A stretch of DNA of 64,000 nucleotides from Pseudomonas entomophila (GCF_018417595.1 NZ_CP070982.1:5817001-5881000); one strand, 5' to 3'; shown: positions 9,577-18,442, counted from the first letter of the stretch. A program made the numbers and translations. The notes: generated by a model not told the origin, from the letters alone.

Positions 9577-11436
9577 TCATCGGGTCACCTGCAACCCCGC
9601 CAGCAACAAGCGCTGGTACAGCTCCTCCTTCAAGCCCTGCGGCTCCGCCAGCCCCATGCGCGCCAACTGCGCCGCATAGGCCTCGGGCGCTGGTGCGTCC
9701 AGCGCAGCCTTGCCCAGCTCCAGCACCTCGCTCAACTTGAACTTGCGCTTGAGCCAGTTCAGCGCTCGCAGCAGGTCGCGCTCTTCAGCCGTGAAATCAC
9801 TGCCCAACGGATACTCCGGGAACAGCTGCGGATGCCGTGCGCGAATCGCCTCCAGGCGCTCGGGCGTGTTGTCGGTGTAACGCGCATCCAGCTTGAAGTC
9901 CTTGGCCAGCTTGCCCGCTGCCTTGGCCTGCTCTATCAACTCACTCTGGAACCGTGAATCGCTGATCGCCAGCAACCGCGCGATCACCTCGCTGTCGGTC
10001 TGACCACGCAGGTCGGCGATGCCGTACTCGGTCACCACGATATCGCGCAGGTGACGAGGGATGGTGCAGTGCCCATAGGTCCAGAACAGGTTCGACGTAA
10101 CCTCGCCGCCCGCCTCGCGCCAGCTGCGCAGCAGCAGGATCGAGCGCCCACCCTCCAACGCATGGCCTTGGGCGACGAAGTTGTACTGCCCGCCGACGCC
10201 GCTGAGTACCCGCCCGTCCTCCAGCTGGTCGGCGACCCCGGCACCGAGCAAGGTCATGCCGAACACCGTGTTGATGAAGCGGGCGTCGCGGCGCTGGCGG
10301 CGCTTGAGGTCTTCCTGGCCGTAGAGCTCGTTGATGAAGCTGATGGCAGACATGGCGAAACGCGCGCGCTGTTCCAGCGGCATCTCGCGCAAGCGCTGGT
10401 AGAAGGCCCGAGGGCCAAGGAAGAAGCCGCCATGGATCAGCACGCCCTGCTCATCCGCCGGGCGGCGCACCACGCCAGCCTCGGCCAGGGCCAGCAGGCC
10501 ATTGACGAACATCTCGCTGCAGCCGTACAGCCCCTGGGCGAACGTATCCAGCCCCCCTTCCCGCTCGATCAGCGCCTGCCACGCGCCGACATCCAGTTCA
10601 TCGAGCAGCGCACGATAGCCGGCGTTGTCGCCCTGGCGCGCCAGCAGCGCGGCGGTCACCGCATCGCCCATGGCGCCGATGCCGATCTGCAGAGTGCCGC
10701 CGTCGCGCACCAGGGTGCTGGCATGCAGGCCGATGCAATGGTCCTGGGTGTTCACCGGCATGTTCGGCGTGGAAAACAGGCGGCGCCGCTCTGGCTGGTC
10801 GATCAACAGGTCGAACTGCTCCAGGCCCAGCTCCGAATCGCCGGGCATGTAGGGCAGTTCATCGTGGACCTGCCCTAACACCAGGATGGTTTCGCCCGCA
10901 GCCCGGCGCCGGGCGATCATCGGCAGCAGGTCGAGGGTGATGTCGGGGTTGCAGGCCAGGCTCAGGTGGTCAGGACGCTCGGGCGTTGCCGCCACCAGCT
11001 GGGCGATCAGGTTCAGGCCCTTGGCGTTGATATCGCGGGCGGCGTGGCTGTAGTTGCTGCTGATGTAGTCCTGCTGTGCGGTGTCGCTGTGCAGCAGGCT
11101 GCCGGGCTGCATGAAGAACTGCTCGACGCGGATGTTCGGCGGCAGTTGGTCATTGCGCAGGTCGGCGAGGTAGGTGAGCTCCTCGTAGTCGGCGAATACG
11201 CGCTCGACGAAGGGTTCGAGGAAGCGCCGCTGCAAGCCGTCACCAAGGGGTGGGCGGCCGAGGGACAGGGCGGTGTAGATCGTCAGATGACGCTCGGGCA
11301 GCTCGCGCACCCGTGCATAGAGCGCGTTGACGAAGGCGTTGGGTTTGCCCAGGCCCAGGGGCAGGCCCAGGTGGATATGGGTGGGCAGGCGGGCCAGGGC
11401 CTGCTCGACGGCGTGGTCGATGGAGTAGAGATGCAT
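9577..11436 (-). CDS. Acetyl-CoA hydrolase/CoA-transferase family protein
   Basis: 619 residues, longer than the ~500-residue classical enzymes. Family landmarks are QIGIGAMGDAVTAALL near residue 256 (N-terminal CoA-transferase fold) and LSGVGGQYNFV near 420 (C-terminal half, CoA-binding glycine-rich loop), followed by IVVTEYGIADLRG. Such proteins hydrolyse acyl-CoA or transfer CoA between acids; which reaction applies here cannot be told. Start ATG 11436 has AGGAGG seven bases upstream. It lies alone between a REP pair and the cytochrome gene. Confidence 0.85.
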   Translation of the reverse strand: MHLYSIDHAVEQALARLPTHIHLGLPLGLGKPNAFVNALYARVRELPERHLTIYTALSLGRPPLGDGLQRRFLEPFVERVFADYEELTYLADLRNDQLPPNIRVEQFFMQPGSLLHSDTAQQDYISSNYSHAARDINAKGLNLIAQLVAATPERPDHLSLACNPDITLDLLPMIARRRAAGETILVLGQVHDELPYMPGDSELGLEQFDLLIDQPERRRLFSTPNMPVNTQDHCIGLHASTLVRDGGTLQIGIGAMGDAVTAALLARQGDNAGYRALLDELDVGAWQALIEREGGLDTFAQGLYGCSEMFVNGLLALAEAGVVRRPADEQGVLIHGGFFLGPRAFYQRLREMPLEQRARFAMSAISFINELYGQEDLKRRQRRDARFINTVFGMTLLGAGVADQLEDGRVLSGVGGQYNFVAQGHALEGGRSILLLRSWREAGGEVTSNLFWTYGHCTIPRHLRDIVVTEYGIADLRGQTDSEVIARLLAISDSRFQSELIEQAKAAGKLAKDFKLDARYTDNTPERLEAIRARHPQLFPEYPLGSDFTAEERDLLRALNWLKRKFKLSEVLELGKAALDAPAPEAYAAQLARMGLAEPQGLKEELYQRLLLAGLQVTR

Positions 11437-11493
11437 CGGGGGCCTCCTGAGTCGTCCTTGGGGTCAGGGATTGGACAGGGGTTCAAGCGGGTT

Positions 11494-11595
11494 GGTTGCC
11501 TGTTCAGGCCCTTTCGCGGCTTAAGCCGCTCCTACAGGGACCGCGCTATACCTGTAGGAGCGGCTTAAGCCGCGAAAGGGCCGGCACAGGCAACC
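11494..11595. repeat. BIME with very long palindromic arms
   Basis: The 28-base arms 11511-11538 and 11553-11580 (CTTTCGCGGCTTAAGCCGCT and onward) are perfect complements. Similarity continues outward for about 16 more bases (GGTTGCCTGT against ACAGGCAACC). The loop is only about 14 bases. Confidence 0.88.
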
Positions 11596-11601
11596 CAAAA
11601 A

Positions 11602-11629
11602 CAAAGCCCGCCATCAATGGCGGGCTTTG
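11602..11629 (-). terminator. Rho-independent terminator of the cytochrome c gene
   Basis: A perfect 12-base stem CAAAGCCCGCCA-TCAA-TGGCGGGCTTTG lies just after the cytochrome stop. Read on the minus strand it is followed by a T-rich stretch (TTTTTGGG). Confidence 0.85.
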
Positions 11630-11646
11630 CGCAAATCAGGTCCGGC

Positions 11647-12069
11647 CTACAGCCCGGACATCTTCTTGATCGCACCTTTCAGGTCATCATCCGAGCAGTC
11701 CGCGCAGGTGCCTTTCGGTGGCATGGCGTTGATCCCGGTAATGGCCTTGGCCAGGATGCCGTCGAGGCCGCCCTGGTGGTCGGCGCGCTCTTTCCAGGCC
11801 GCGGTGTCGCCGATTTTCGGCGCGCCCAACAGGCCGCTGCCATGGCACGCATTGCAGTGTTTGGCGATGATGTCGTCTGGTGTCTTGGCGCCACCGCCAC
11901 CCGCCGTGGCGGCCACTTCCATGCCCTTGCACTCCTGGCCTTGGACGCACACCTGGCCTACCGGTGCCAGGCGCTTGGCGATTTCATCGTTGGTCGTAGC
12001 GTTTGCATTGATTGCCCAAAGGGCGAAAACGGCTGCTGGTATGGCCAGCATCTTCTTGATTTGGTTCAC
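11647..12069 (-). CDS. Small periplasmic cytochrome c (cytochrome c5 / CycB-like)
   Basis: 140 residues from a GTG at 12069, with GAGGGTG eight bases upstream. An N-terminal signal peptide ends near NANA. A single haem site CNACH with the typical HG follows, and AMPPKG supplies the probable Met ligand. The two further cysteines in CADC and the pair in CVQGQEC are a c5-type feature that may form disulfides. It is an electron carrier to terminal oxidases or other periplasmic enzymes. A longer reading from an ATG at 12165 would place a non-conserved segment ahead of the signal peptide and is rejected. In P. aeruginosa a cytochrome gene also precedes pauR. Confidence 0.85.
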   Translation of the reverse strand: MNQIKKMLAIPAAVFALWAINANATTNDEIAKRLAPVGQVCVQGQECKGMEVAATAGGGGAKTPDDIIAKHCNACHGSGLLGAPKIGDTAAWKERADHQGGLDGILAKAITGINAMPPKGTCADCSDDDLKGAIKKMSGL

Positions 12070-12127
12070 GCGAACACCCTCATGGTGGCTAATCACGCCC
12101 GCGGCCACGGAATTGCGAGCGTTGAAA

Positions 12128-12156
12128 AGTATAGCGGCACTCCTGAAAGCGTGGAA
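12128..12156 (-). promoter_or_regulatory. Candidate promoter for the cytochrome c gene
   Basis: On the minus strand TTCCAC-N17-TATACT lies about 60 bases upstream of the GTG start. The -10 is good and the -35 mediocre. Confidence 0.4.
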
Positions 12157-12205
12157 CAACCACACTCGGGGAAAGGGTATTGGAAAATCAATGCACTGCG
12201 CTGGA

Positions 12206-12754
12206 TCAAAAGTTCGACGGGGTCGCCGCGCTGATCAGCCGTGCCGGTTCCTCGAACGGGTTGCGGAAACGGTGCGGGCGGGTGCTTTCGAAGTAGTAGC
12301 TGTCGCCGGCCTCGAGTATGAACGTCTCGGTACCGACCACCAGTTCCAGACGGCCCTCGAGCAGGATGCCGGTCTCCTCGCCGTCGTGGGTAAGCATCTC
12401 TTCACCGGTATCGGCCCCGGGCGGGTACACCTCGTTGAGGAAGGCGATGGCCCGGTTGGGGTGCGACTTGCCCACCAGCTTCATGGTCACCGCGCCGTCG
12501 GAGATATCGATCAGCTCATGGGCCTTGTAGACAATCTGGGTCGGGCTCTCGGGCGCCAGCTCGACCGAGAAGAACTCGACCATGGACATGGGGATGCCGC
12601 TGAGCACCTTGCGCAGGGAGCTGATCGACGGGCTCACGCTGTTCTTCTCGATCATCGAGATGGTGCTGTTGGTCACGCCCGCGCGCTTGGCGAGTTCGCG
12701 CTGGGACAAGCCCTTGAGCTTGCGGATGGCTTGCAGTCGTTCACCGACGTCCAA
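12206..12754 (-). CDS. pauR: Polyamine-responsive repressor PauR/PuuR family (XRE-cupin)
   Basis: 182 residues. An XRE helix-turn-helix (residues ~5-60, RLQAIRKLKGLSQRELAKRA then TNSTISMIEKNSVSPSISSL) is fused to a C-terminal cupin (~110-180, HDGEETGILLEGRLELVVG ... FESTRPHRFRN). This architecture and sequence match PauR, the P. aeruginosa repressor of gamma-glutamyl polyamine catabolism, which sits in the same neighbourhood (cytochrome c, pauR, dadX). It likely represses the polyamine genes elsewhere in this window. An inverted repeat overlapping its own promoter (12793-12819) suggests autoregulation. Confidence 0.88.
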   Translation of the reverse strand: MDVGERLQAIRKLKGLSQRELAKRAGVTNSTISMIEKNSVSPSISSLRKVLSGIPMSMVEFFSVELAPESPTQIVYKAHELIDISDGAVTMKLVGKSHPNRAIAFLNEVYPPGADTGEEMLTHDGEETGILLEGRLELVVGTETFILEAGDSYYFESTRPHRFRNPFEEPARLISAATPSNF

Positions 12755-12792
12755 AGCGTGGGCCTCCAGAAACGGTCGAGGTGGGGGAAGTG

Positions 12793-12829
12793 TGAACGAT
12801 ATGATGGCAATGCCGTTCAGTATTTACAA
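12793..12829 (-). promoter_or_regulatory. pauR promoter with overlapping inverted repeat (candidate operator)
   Basis: On the minus strand TTGTAA (12829-12824), a 17-base spacer and CATCAT (12806-12801) form a promoter 47 bases upstream of pauR. The dyad TGAACG-N15-CGTTCA (12793-12819) covers the -10 and most of the spacer. Confidence 0.45.
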
Positions 12830-12862
12830 CACACCGCCCCGCAGCCTGTCCGCTTCGGCGCC

Positions 12863-13936
12863 TTATTCGCCGATATAGTCCAGCGGCACGCGCTTGAGAT
12901 TGCAGAAGATCTGGTAAGGAATAGTGCCGGCCTGCATCGCCACATCGCTGGCCAGTACCTGCTTGCCCCACAGCTCGACCGGGCTGCCGACGGTGGCCTC
13001 AGGCACTTCGGTGAGGTCGACGCAGAGCATGTCCATCGACACCCGGCCGATCAGCTGGGTGCGCTTGCCGGCCACCACCACCGGGGTGCCAGTGGGTGCC
13101 TGGCGGGGGTAGCCGTCGGCATAACCCATGGCGACCACGCCAACCCGGGTCGGGCGCGGGCTGATGAACCTGGCGCCGTAGCCCACCGGCTCGCCGGCCG
13201 GCAGTTCACGCACGCTGATGATGCGCGATTGCAGGGTCATCACCGGCTGCAGGCGGGCCGCCTCGGCCTGCTCCACTTCGAAGGGCGTGGCGCCGTACAG
13301 CATGATGCCCGGGCGCACCCAGTCGCTCTTGATGCTCGGCCAACCCAGCACCGCCGGCGAGTTGCGCAGGCTGCACTCAGCGCTGAGGCCCTGGCGGGCC
13401 GCCTCGAACACCGCGACCTGCTGCTCGGTTGCAGCGGCGTCGAGCTCGTCGGCACGGGCGAAGTGGCTCATCAGCACGATGCGCGACACCTTGCCGCTGG
13501 CCAGCAGGCGCTGGTAGGCGTCCTGGTAGTCCTTCGGGTGCACACCGACCCGGTGCATGCCGGTATCCATCTTCAACCAGATGGTCAGCGGCTTGCGTAC
13601 CGTCGTTTTTTCCAGCGCTTCCAGCTGCCACAGCGAATGCACCACGCACCACAGGTCGTGCTCGGCGATCAGTGCCAGCTCGCTGGCCTCGAAGAAGCCC
13701 TCGAGCAACAGCACCGGCGCCTTGATACCCGCCGCGCGCAGCTCCAGCGCCTCCTCGATGCAGGCCACGGCGAAACCGTCGGCTTCGGTCTCCAGGGCCA
13801 GGGCGCAACGCACCGCGCCATGGCCGTAGGCGTCAGCCTTGACCACGGCGAGGGCCTTGGCGCCGGTCAGTTCACGGGCCAGGCGGTAGTTGTGACGGAG
13901 GGCTTGGAGGTCGATCAGGGCACGGGCGGGACGCAT
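12863..13936 (-). CDS. dadX: Alanine racemase, catabolic
   Basis: 357-residue PLP enzyme that interconverts L- and D-alanine. PLP-lysine is K33 in [10 protein letters not shown]; the C-terminal barrel carries PVGYGARF (catalytic Tyr) and [14 protein letters not shown] 13936 ([20 protein letters not shown]) is chosen over an ATG at 14005 because the extra residues are not family sequence. It lies downstream of dadA on the same strand, as in the dad operons of Pseudomonas, where DadX makes D-alanine for DadA. Here a 184-base gap with a BIME separates the two genes. pauR follows 108 bases later. Confidence 0.93.
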   Translation of the reverse strand: MRPARALIDLQALRHNYRLARELTGAKALAVVKADAYGHGAVRCALALETEADGFAVACIEEALELRAAGIKAPVLLLEGFFEASELALIAEHDLWCVVHSLWQLEALEKTTVRKPLTIWLKMDTGMHRVGVHPKDYQDAYQRLLASGKVSRIVLMSHFARADELDAAATEQQVAVFEAARQGLSAECSLRNSPAVLGWPSIKSDWVRPGIMLYGATPFEVEQAEAARLQPVMTLQSRIISVRELPAGEPVGYGARFISPRPTRVGVVAMGYADGYPRQAPTGTPVVVAGKRTQLIGRVSMDMLCVDLTEVPEATVGSPVELWGKQVLASDVAMQAGTIPYQIFCNLKRVPLDYIGE

Positions 13937-14035
13937 GGCGGCAGCCTTCTGGCAGTTCTGGTTATCGGTAAAGCCCCGGCGCGGCAGATGGGGGTAGGTA
14001 CCCACCGCGCCGGGGTGAGGGAACAGTGTCGATTG

Positions 14036-14103
14036 CTTCGCGGCTAAAGCCGCTCCTACAGGTTTTTGTACTCACCCCTGTAGGAGCGGCTTCAGCCGCG
14101 AAG
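14036..14103. repeat. REP pair (BIME) between dadA and dadX
   Basis: CTTCGCGGCTAAAGCCGCTC and onward pairs with the arm at 14077-14103. It lies within a probable operon, where it could stabilise the dadA mRNA 3' end or reduce dadX expression. Confidence 0.88.
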
Positions 14104-14120
14104 AGGCCGGTACAGGCGCC

Positions 14121-15425
14121 TTATTGCTGATGGACCGGCGCGCTCTGCCCGTGCTTGGCCACCTCGCGGCTGTTGCCATAACGCGAGATGTCCAGGCCTT
14201 CGGCGCTGATCTGCGGCTTCTTGCGCGCGATCAGGTCCGCCAGCAGGCGACCGGAACCGCAGGCCATGGTCCAACCCAGGGTGCCGTGACCGGTATTGAG
14301 GAACAGGTTACGGAACGCGGTGGCACCAACGATCGGGGTACCGTCCGGAGTGGCCGGGCGCAGGCCGGTCCAGAAGCTGGCCTGGCTCAGGTCGCCGCCG
14401 CGAGGATAAAGGTCGTTGACGATCATCTCCAGCGTTTCGCGCCGACGCGGGTTCAGCGACAGGTCAAAACCGGCGATTTCAGCCATGCCGCCAACGCGGA
14501 TGCGGTTGTCGAAACGGGTGATGGCGACTTTGTAGGTTTCGTCCAGGATGGTCGAGGTCGGCGCCATGTCGCCGTTGGTGATCGGCACGGTCAGCGAGTA
14601 ACCCTTGAGTGGGTACACCGGCGCCTTGATGCCCAGCGGCTTGAGCATTTGCGGCGAGTAGCTGCCCAGGGCCAGCACGTAGCGGTCGGCGGTTTCCAGC
14701 TTGCCGTCGATCCACACGCCGTTGATGCGGTCACCGGCGAAGTCCAGGCGCTGGATGTCCTGGCCGAAGCGGAACTCGACACCCAGCTTGATGGCCATGT
14801 CGGCAAGCTTGGTGGTGAACAGCTGGCAGTCGCCGGTCTGGTCGTTGGGCAGGCGCAGGGCACCGGCGAGGATACCTTTCACGCTGTCCAGGGCCGGTTC
14901 AACGCGGGCGATGCCGTCGCGGTCGAGCAACTCGTATGGCACGCCGGACTGCTCCAGCACGGCGATATCCTTGGCCGCGGCATCCAGTTGCGCCTGGGTG
15001 CGGAACAGCTGGGTGGTGCCCAGGCTACGGCTTTCGTAGGCGATGCCAGTTTCGGCGCGCAGTTCGTCGAGGCAGTCGCGGCTGTACTCGGACAGGCGCA
15101 CCATGCGCTCCTTGTTCACCGCATAGCGGCTGGCGGTGCAGTTGCGCAGCATCTGCGCCATCCACAGGTACTGGTCGATGTCGCCAGTCAGCTTGATGGC
15201 GAGGGGCGCGTGGCGCTCGAGCAGCCACTTGATAGCCTTCAGCGGCACGCCCGGGGCGGCCCACGGCGAGGCATAGCCGGGCGAGATCTGGCCAGCGTTG
15301 GCGAAGCTGGTTTCCATGGCCACCGCCGGTTGACGATCGACCACCGTGACCTCGAAACCTTGCCGGGCCAGATAGTAGGCACTGGCGGTACCGATCACAC
15401 CGCTACCAAGTACCAGAACTCGCAT
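14121..15425 (-). CDS. dadA: D-amino acid dehydrogenase
   Basis: 434-residue FAD-dependent membrane-associated dehydrogenase that oxidises D-alanine and other D-amino acids to keto acids and passes electrons to the respiratory chain. The N-terminus [20 protein letters not shown] is the dinucleotide fold. The C-terminus has [16 protein letters not shown] and [16 protein letters not shown], classic DadA motifs. It is divergent from lrp/dadR (start 15581). The gap carries palindromes, and the -10 TATACT (15490-15485 on -) lacks a good -35, as expected for an activator-dependent promoter. Confidence 0.96.
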   Translation of the reverse strand: MRVLVLGSGVIGTASAYYLARQGFEVTVVDRQPAVAMETSFANAGQISPGYASPWAAPGVPLKAIKWLLERHAPLAIKLTGDIDQYLWMAQMLRNCTASRYAVNKERMVRLSEYSRDCLDELRAETGIAYESRSLGTTQLFRTQAQLDAAAKDIAVLEQSGVPYELLDRDGIARVEPALDSVKGILAGALRLPNDQTGDCQLFTTKLADMAIKLGVEFRFGQDIQRLDFAGDRINGVWIDGKLETADRYVLALGSYSPQMLKPLGIKAPVYPLKGYSLTVPITNGDMAPTSTILDETYKVAITRFDNRIRVGGMAEIAGFDLSLNPRRRETLEMIVNDLYPRGGDLSQASFWTGLRPATPDGTPIVGATAFRNLFLNTGHGTLGWTMACGSGRLLADLIARKKPQISAEGLDISRYGNSREVAKHGQSAPVHQQ

Positions 15426-15484
15426 TGTTTATCCCTCGCACGCGGCTTGCCGCAGACTTTTGTTGATATGGCATGGATGCGCGC

Positions 15485-15548
15485 AGTATAAGAATCTCCG
15501 ACCAGTGCTATTCACTATATAAGCGCCTATATTTGGCGAGAATTCTCG
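15485..15548. promoter_or_regulatory. dadA/lrp divergent control region with palindromes
   Basis: It contains the dadA -10 TATACT (minus strand, 15490-15485), CGCC-N7-GGCG (15524-15538) and the perfect palindrome CGAGAATTCTCG (15537-15548). AT-rich imperfect dyads around AGAATTCT fit the style of Lrp-type sites; the assignment is inferred. Confidence 0.45.
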
Positions 15549-15580
15549 GCAATATCGCCTTTGACGGAGGGGCATCCCCT

Positions 15581-16069
15581 ATGAGAACCCAGCACCAGAG
15601 CAAACGTGAACTGGACAAGATCGACCGCAACATCCTGAGGATCCTGCAGAATGACGGCCGCATCTCCTTCACCGAACTGGGCGAGAAGGTCGGGCTGTCC
15701 ACCACCCCCTGCACCGAGCGCGTGCGCCGCCTGGAGCGCGAGGGGATCATCATGGGCTACAACGCCCGCCTCAACCCGCAGCATCTCAAGGGCAGCCTGC
15801 TGGTGTTCGTCGAGATCAGCCTGGACTACAAGTCCGGCGACACTTTCGAGGAGTTCCGCCGCGCGGTGCTCAAGCTGCCCCACGTGCTGGAGTGCCACCT
15901 GGTGTCGGGTGACTTCGACTACCTGGTGAAGGCGCGGATCTCGGAAATGGCGTCGTACCGCAAGCTGCTCGGCGACATCCTGCTCAAGCTGCCGCACGTG
16001 CGCGAATCGAAGAGCTACATCGTGATGGAAGAAGTGAAGGAGAGTCTGTGCCTGCCGATTCCGGACTGA
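15581..16069 (+). CDS. lrp: Lrp/AsnC-family regulator of alanine catabolism (DadR/Lrp)
   Basis: 162 residues. N-terminal winged helix (LDKIDRNILRILQNDGRISF ... STTPCTERVRRLEREGIIMGY) and C-terminal RAM ligand-binding domain (LVFVEISLDYK ... VSGDFDYLVKARI) give the usual Lrp length and layout. ATG 15581 has GACGGAGG just upstream; an upstream ATG at 15473 is not supported. Divergence from dadA matches DadR, the L-alanine-responsive activator of dadAX in P. aeruginosa. It ends four bases from the convergent gene at 16074. Confidence 0.93.
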   Translation: MRTQHQSKRELDKIDRNILRILQNDGRISFTELGEKVGLSTTPCTERVRRLEREGIIMGYNARLNPQHLKGSLLVFVEISLDYKSGDTFEEFRRAVLKLPHVLECHLVSGDFDYLVKARISEMASYRKLLGDILLKLPHVRESKSYIVMEEVKESLCLPIPD

Positions 16070-16073
16070 AGCG

Positions 16074-16427
16074 TCAGACCAGTACCTGACGGGTCGTGGC
16101 GATGAACTGGTGGACCAGTTGCTCGGCCTCGGGTTCGATCGGCTGCGCCGGGCCGCGACCGCGAGGGCAGGCCAGGCGCGGGGTGGTGCCGAACAGGCGG
16201 CAGATCATCGGGCGCTCTTCATAGACCGTGCAGCCGTTCGGGCCCAGGTGCACGCAGTCCAGGCGCTCCAGGGCGGCTTCCTGCTCGGCCTGGGTCTTGC
16301 GCGGCAGGCGGGCCATTTCATCAGTTGAAGTGGTAACCGGGCCACAGCAGTCATGGCAGCCGGGCTCGCACTCGAATGAGGGGATGAGTTCACGCAGGAA
16401 GTGGATCTTGTGGCGGTTGCAGGACAT
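16074..16427 (-). CDS. YkgJ-family cysteine cluster protein
   Basis: 117 residues with the CxCx-type cluster of the YkgJ/CxxCxxCC family. Cysteines occur at CEPGCHDCC (~residues 19-27), in LDCVHL and GCTV (~57-66), then MICRLFG and LACPRG. Members are thought to bind zinc or an iron-sulfur cluster; the biochemical role is not known to me. It converges with lrp and sits back-to-back with the FAD oxidoreductase gene. Confidence 0.8.
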   Translation of the reverse strand: MSCNRHKIHFLRELIPSFECEPGCHDCCGPVTTSTDEMARLPRKTQAEQEAALERLDCVHLGPNGCTVYEERPMICRLFGTTPRLACPRGRGPAQPIEPEAEQLVHQFIATTRQVLV

Positions 16428-16484
16428 GGCGGCGCATCAGGAGGAATTGGCTGGATTATAGGCCCATTCGCCGACAGCTCAGCC

Positions 16485-16517
16485 CCTTGCAGGAGCCGGC
16501 TTGCCGGCGAACCGGCC
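16485..16517. repeat. Single REP, GCCGGCTTGCCGGC type
   Basis: CTTGCAGGAGCCGGCTTGCC followed by GGCGAACC is one REP copy without an inverted partner, just upstream of the FAD oxidoreductase gene. It is the same subtype as the pair at 32234-32300. Confidence 0.7.
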
Positions 16518-16561
16518 ATTTGCCTATCCTCCCCCTTTCGCCTCAACCCAGGAATCGACCC

Positions 16562-17854
16562 ATGGTCCACAGCGCGCAGCACGCCGCCTCCTACTACGCC
16601 GCCAGCAGCGCGCCACACCCCGACCACGCCTTTCTGCAAGGCGAGCACAGCGCCGACGTGTGCATCGTCGGCGGTGGCTACTCAGGCCTGAACACCGCCA
16701 TCGAACTGGCCGAGCGCGGTCTGTCGGTCGTCCTCCTCGAAGCCCGCAAGCTCGGCTGGGGCGCCAGCGGACGCAACGGCGGGCAACTGATCCGTGGCGT
16801 CGGCCATGGCCTGGAGCAGTTCCTTCCGGTGATCGGCGAGGACGGCGTACGCAGCCTCAAGCTGATGGGCCTGGAGGCAGTGGAGATCGTCCGCGACCGC
16901 GTCGAGCGCCACGGCATCGACTGCGACCTGACCTGGGGCTACTGCGACCTGGCCAACAAACCCGGCGAGCTGGAAGGCTTCGCCGAGGAAGCCGAAGCCC
17001 TGCGCAGCCTGGGCTACCGCCACGAACTGCGTCTGGTACAGCCCGGCGACATGCATTCGGTAGTGGGCTCAGACCGCTATGTCGGCGGCCTGGTCGACAT
17101 GGGCTCGGGCCACCTGCACCCGCTCAACCTGGCCCTGGGCGAAGCCGCCGTGGCCAGCCGCCTGGGCGTGCGCCTGTTCGAGCAGTCGGAAGTCACCCGC
17201 ATCGAGTACGGCCCCGAGGTGAAGGTGCACACCGCGCAAGGCCGGGTGCGCGCCAAGACCCTGGTGCTGTGCTGCAACGCCTACCACAACGACCTCAACC
17301 GCGAGCTGGGCGGCAAGGTGCTGCCCGCCGGCAGCTACATCATCGCCACCGAGCCGCTGGGCGAGGAACGCGCGCGCCAGTTGCTGCCGCAGAACATGGC
17401 GGTGTGCGACCAGCGCGTGGCCCTGGACTACTACCGCCTGTCCGCCGACCACCGCCTGTTGTTCGGCGGTGCCTGCCACTATTCCGGGCGTGACCCGAAG
17501 GACATCGCCGCCTACATGCGGCCGAAGATGCTCAAGGTGTTCCCGCAGCTGGCCGATGTGCGCATCGACTACCAGTGGGGCGGCATGATCGGCATCGGCG
17601 CCAACCGCCTGCCGCAGATCGGCCGCCTGCCCGGGCAGCCCAACGTGTATTACGCCCAGGCCTACGCCGGCCATGGCGTCAACGCCACCCACCTGGCCGG
17701 GCGACTGCTCGGCGAGGCCATCAGCGGCCAACAGGCCGGGCGCTTCGACCTGTTCGCCAAGGTGCCGCACACCACCTTCCCGGGCGGCAAGCTGTTGCGT
17801 TCACCGTTGCTGGCGTTGGGGATGCTCTGGTACCGGCTCAAAGAGCTGGTTTGA
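16562..17854 (+). CDS. Gamma-glutamylputrescine oxidoreductase-like FAD enzyme (PuuB/PauB)
   Basis: 430-residue DAO-family flavoenzyme. The FAD-binding VCIVGGGYSGLNTAIELAER starts near residue 35, followed by ARKLGWGASGRNGGQ. The C-terminal part has GMIGIGANRLPQIGRL and AYAGHGVNATHLAGR, as in PuuB. PuuB-type enzymes oxidise gamma-glutamylputrescine or related amines to the aldehyde. The P. aeruginosa pauB genes lie in the same chromosomal neighbourhood, and this window also holds PauA-, PauC- and PauD-like genes, which supports the role. ATG 16562 has AGGA nine bases upstream. Exact amine substrate not readable. Confidence 0.8.
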   Translation: MVHSAQHAASYYAASSAPHPDHAFLQGEHSADVCIVGGGYSGLNTAIELAERGLSVVLLEARKLGWGASGRNGGQLIRGVGHGLEQFLPVIGEDGVRSLKLMGLEAVEIVRDRVERHGIDCDLTWGYCDLANKPGELEGFAEEAEALRSLGYRHELRLVQPGDMHSVVGSDRYVGGLVDMGSGHLHPLNLALGEAAVASRLGVRLFEQSEVTRIEYGPEVKVHTAQGRVRAKTLVLCCNAYHNDLNRELGGKVLPAGSYIIATEPLGEERARQLLPQNMAVCDQRVALDYYRLSADHRLLFGGACHYSGRDPKDIAAYMRPKMLKVFPQLADVRIDYQWGGMIGIGANRLPQIGRLPGQPNVYYAQAYAGHGVNATHLAGRLLGEAISGQQAGRFDLFAKVPHTTFPGGKLLRSPLLALGMLWYRLKELV

Positions 17855-17884
17855 GTCGAGGATTGCAGCGCAGGCCTTTCGTCG

Positions 17885-17973
17885 TCTGTAGGAGCGGCTT
17901 TGGCCGCGAAGCAGGCGACAGGGGGATTGTCACCGGCTACGCCGGTGATCGCGGCTAAAGCCGCTCCTACAGA
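17885..17973. repeat. Composite BIME
   Basis: CTGTAGGAGCGGCTTTGGCC and its complement enclose a CACCGGC/GCCGGTG hairpin. It is located in the convergent gap after the FAD oxidoreductase gene. Confidence 0.88.
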
Positions 17974-18033
17974 GATCGTGCTGGTTTGAAACATCTGGAC
18001 AGGCCGGCGAAAGGTCCGAGATCAACGGCTAAC

Positions 18034-18264
18034 TCACTCCCGCCAGAACGGCTTGCAACCCTCCTCCCGGGCTTGCTCCCAGGTCAGCCCGATGTCACGC
18101 AATTGGCGGGCATCCAGCTCCAACAGGGCCTTGCGGGTGCGCCAGCGATGCAGCATCAGGCCCCAGCGACTCAAGCCAGTGGACGGGTTGTAGACTTTGG
18201 TTCGCCCCCCCTCCTCCAGTTCCTTGGCCAACAGTTGCACGCGCACATCACTCAAGCCGCTCAT
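18034..18264 (-). CDS. DUF1127-family small protein
   Basis: 76 residues from ATG 18264, which has an excellent GGGAG site eight bases upstream. An in-frame ATG at 18315 is less likely. The C-terminal half (RWRTRKALLELDARQLRDIG then WEQAREEGCKPFWR) is the DUF1127 (YjiS-like) motif, rich in Arg and Trp. Members are small, basic and often stress- or metabolism-related, some binding RNA, but the role here is unknown. Divergent from the MocR-type regulator. Confidence 0.8.
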   Translation of the reverse strand: MSGLSDVRVQLLAKELEEGGRTKVYNPSTGLSRWGLMLHRWRTRKALLELDARQLRDIGLTWEQAREEGCKPFWRE

Positions 18265-18442
18265 CGCTGCGATCTCCCGATCAGTGGTTACCGTGGAGAA
18301 AGCATGCGCGTTCATACCCTCGACAATACAGACTCAAAAGCGGCTTATTATTCCCATACAGAATTGGCGAAAAGCGGGCTGAATGGCGTATTTTTGCGCG
18401 ATCTGTACTGGTCAGAACCACACAGAACCCCAGGAGTATGCC

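Noticed and set aside
11627..14047. 806-codon open frame across the cytochrome, pauR and dadX region
   Set aside because: It spans three minus-strand genes with clear family signatures and shows none itself.
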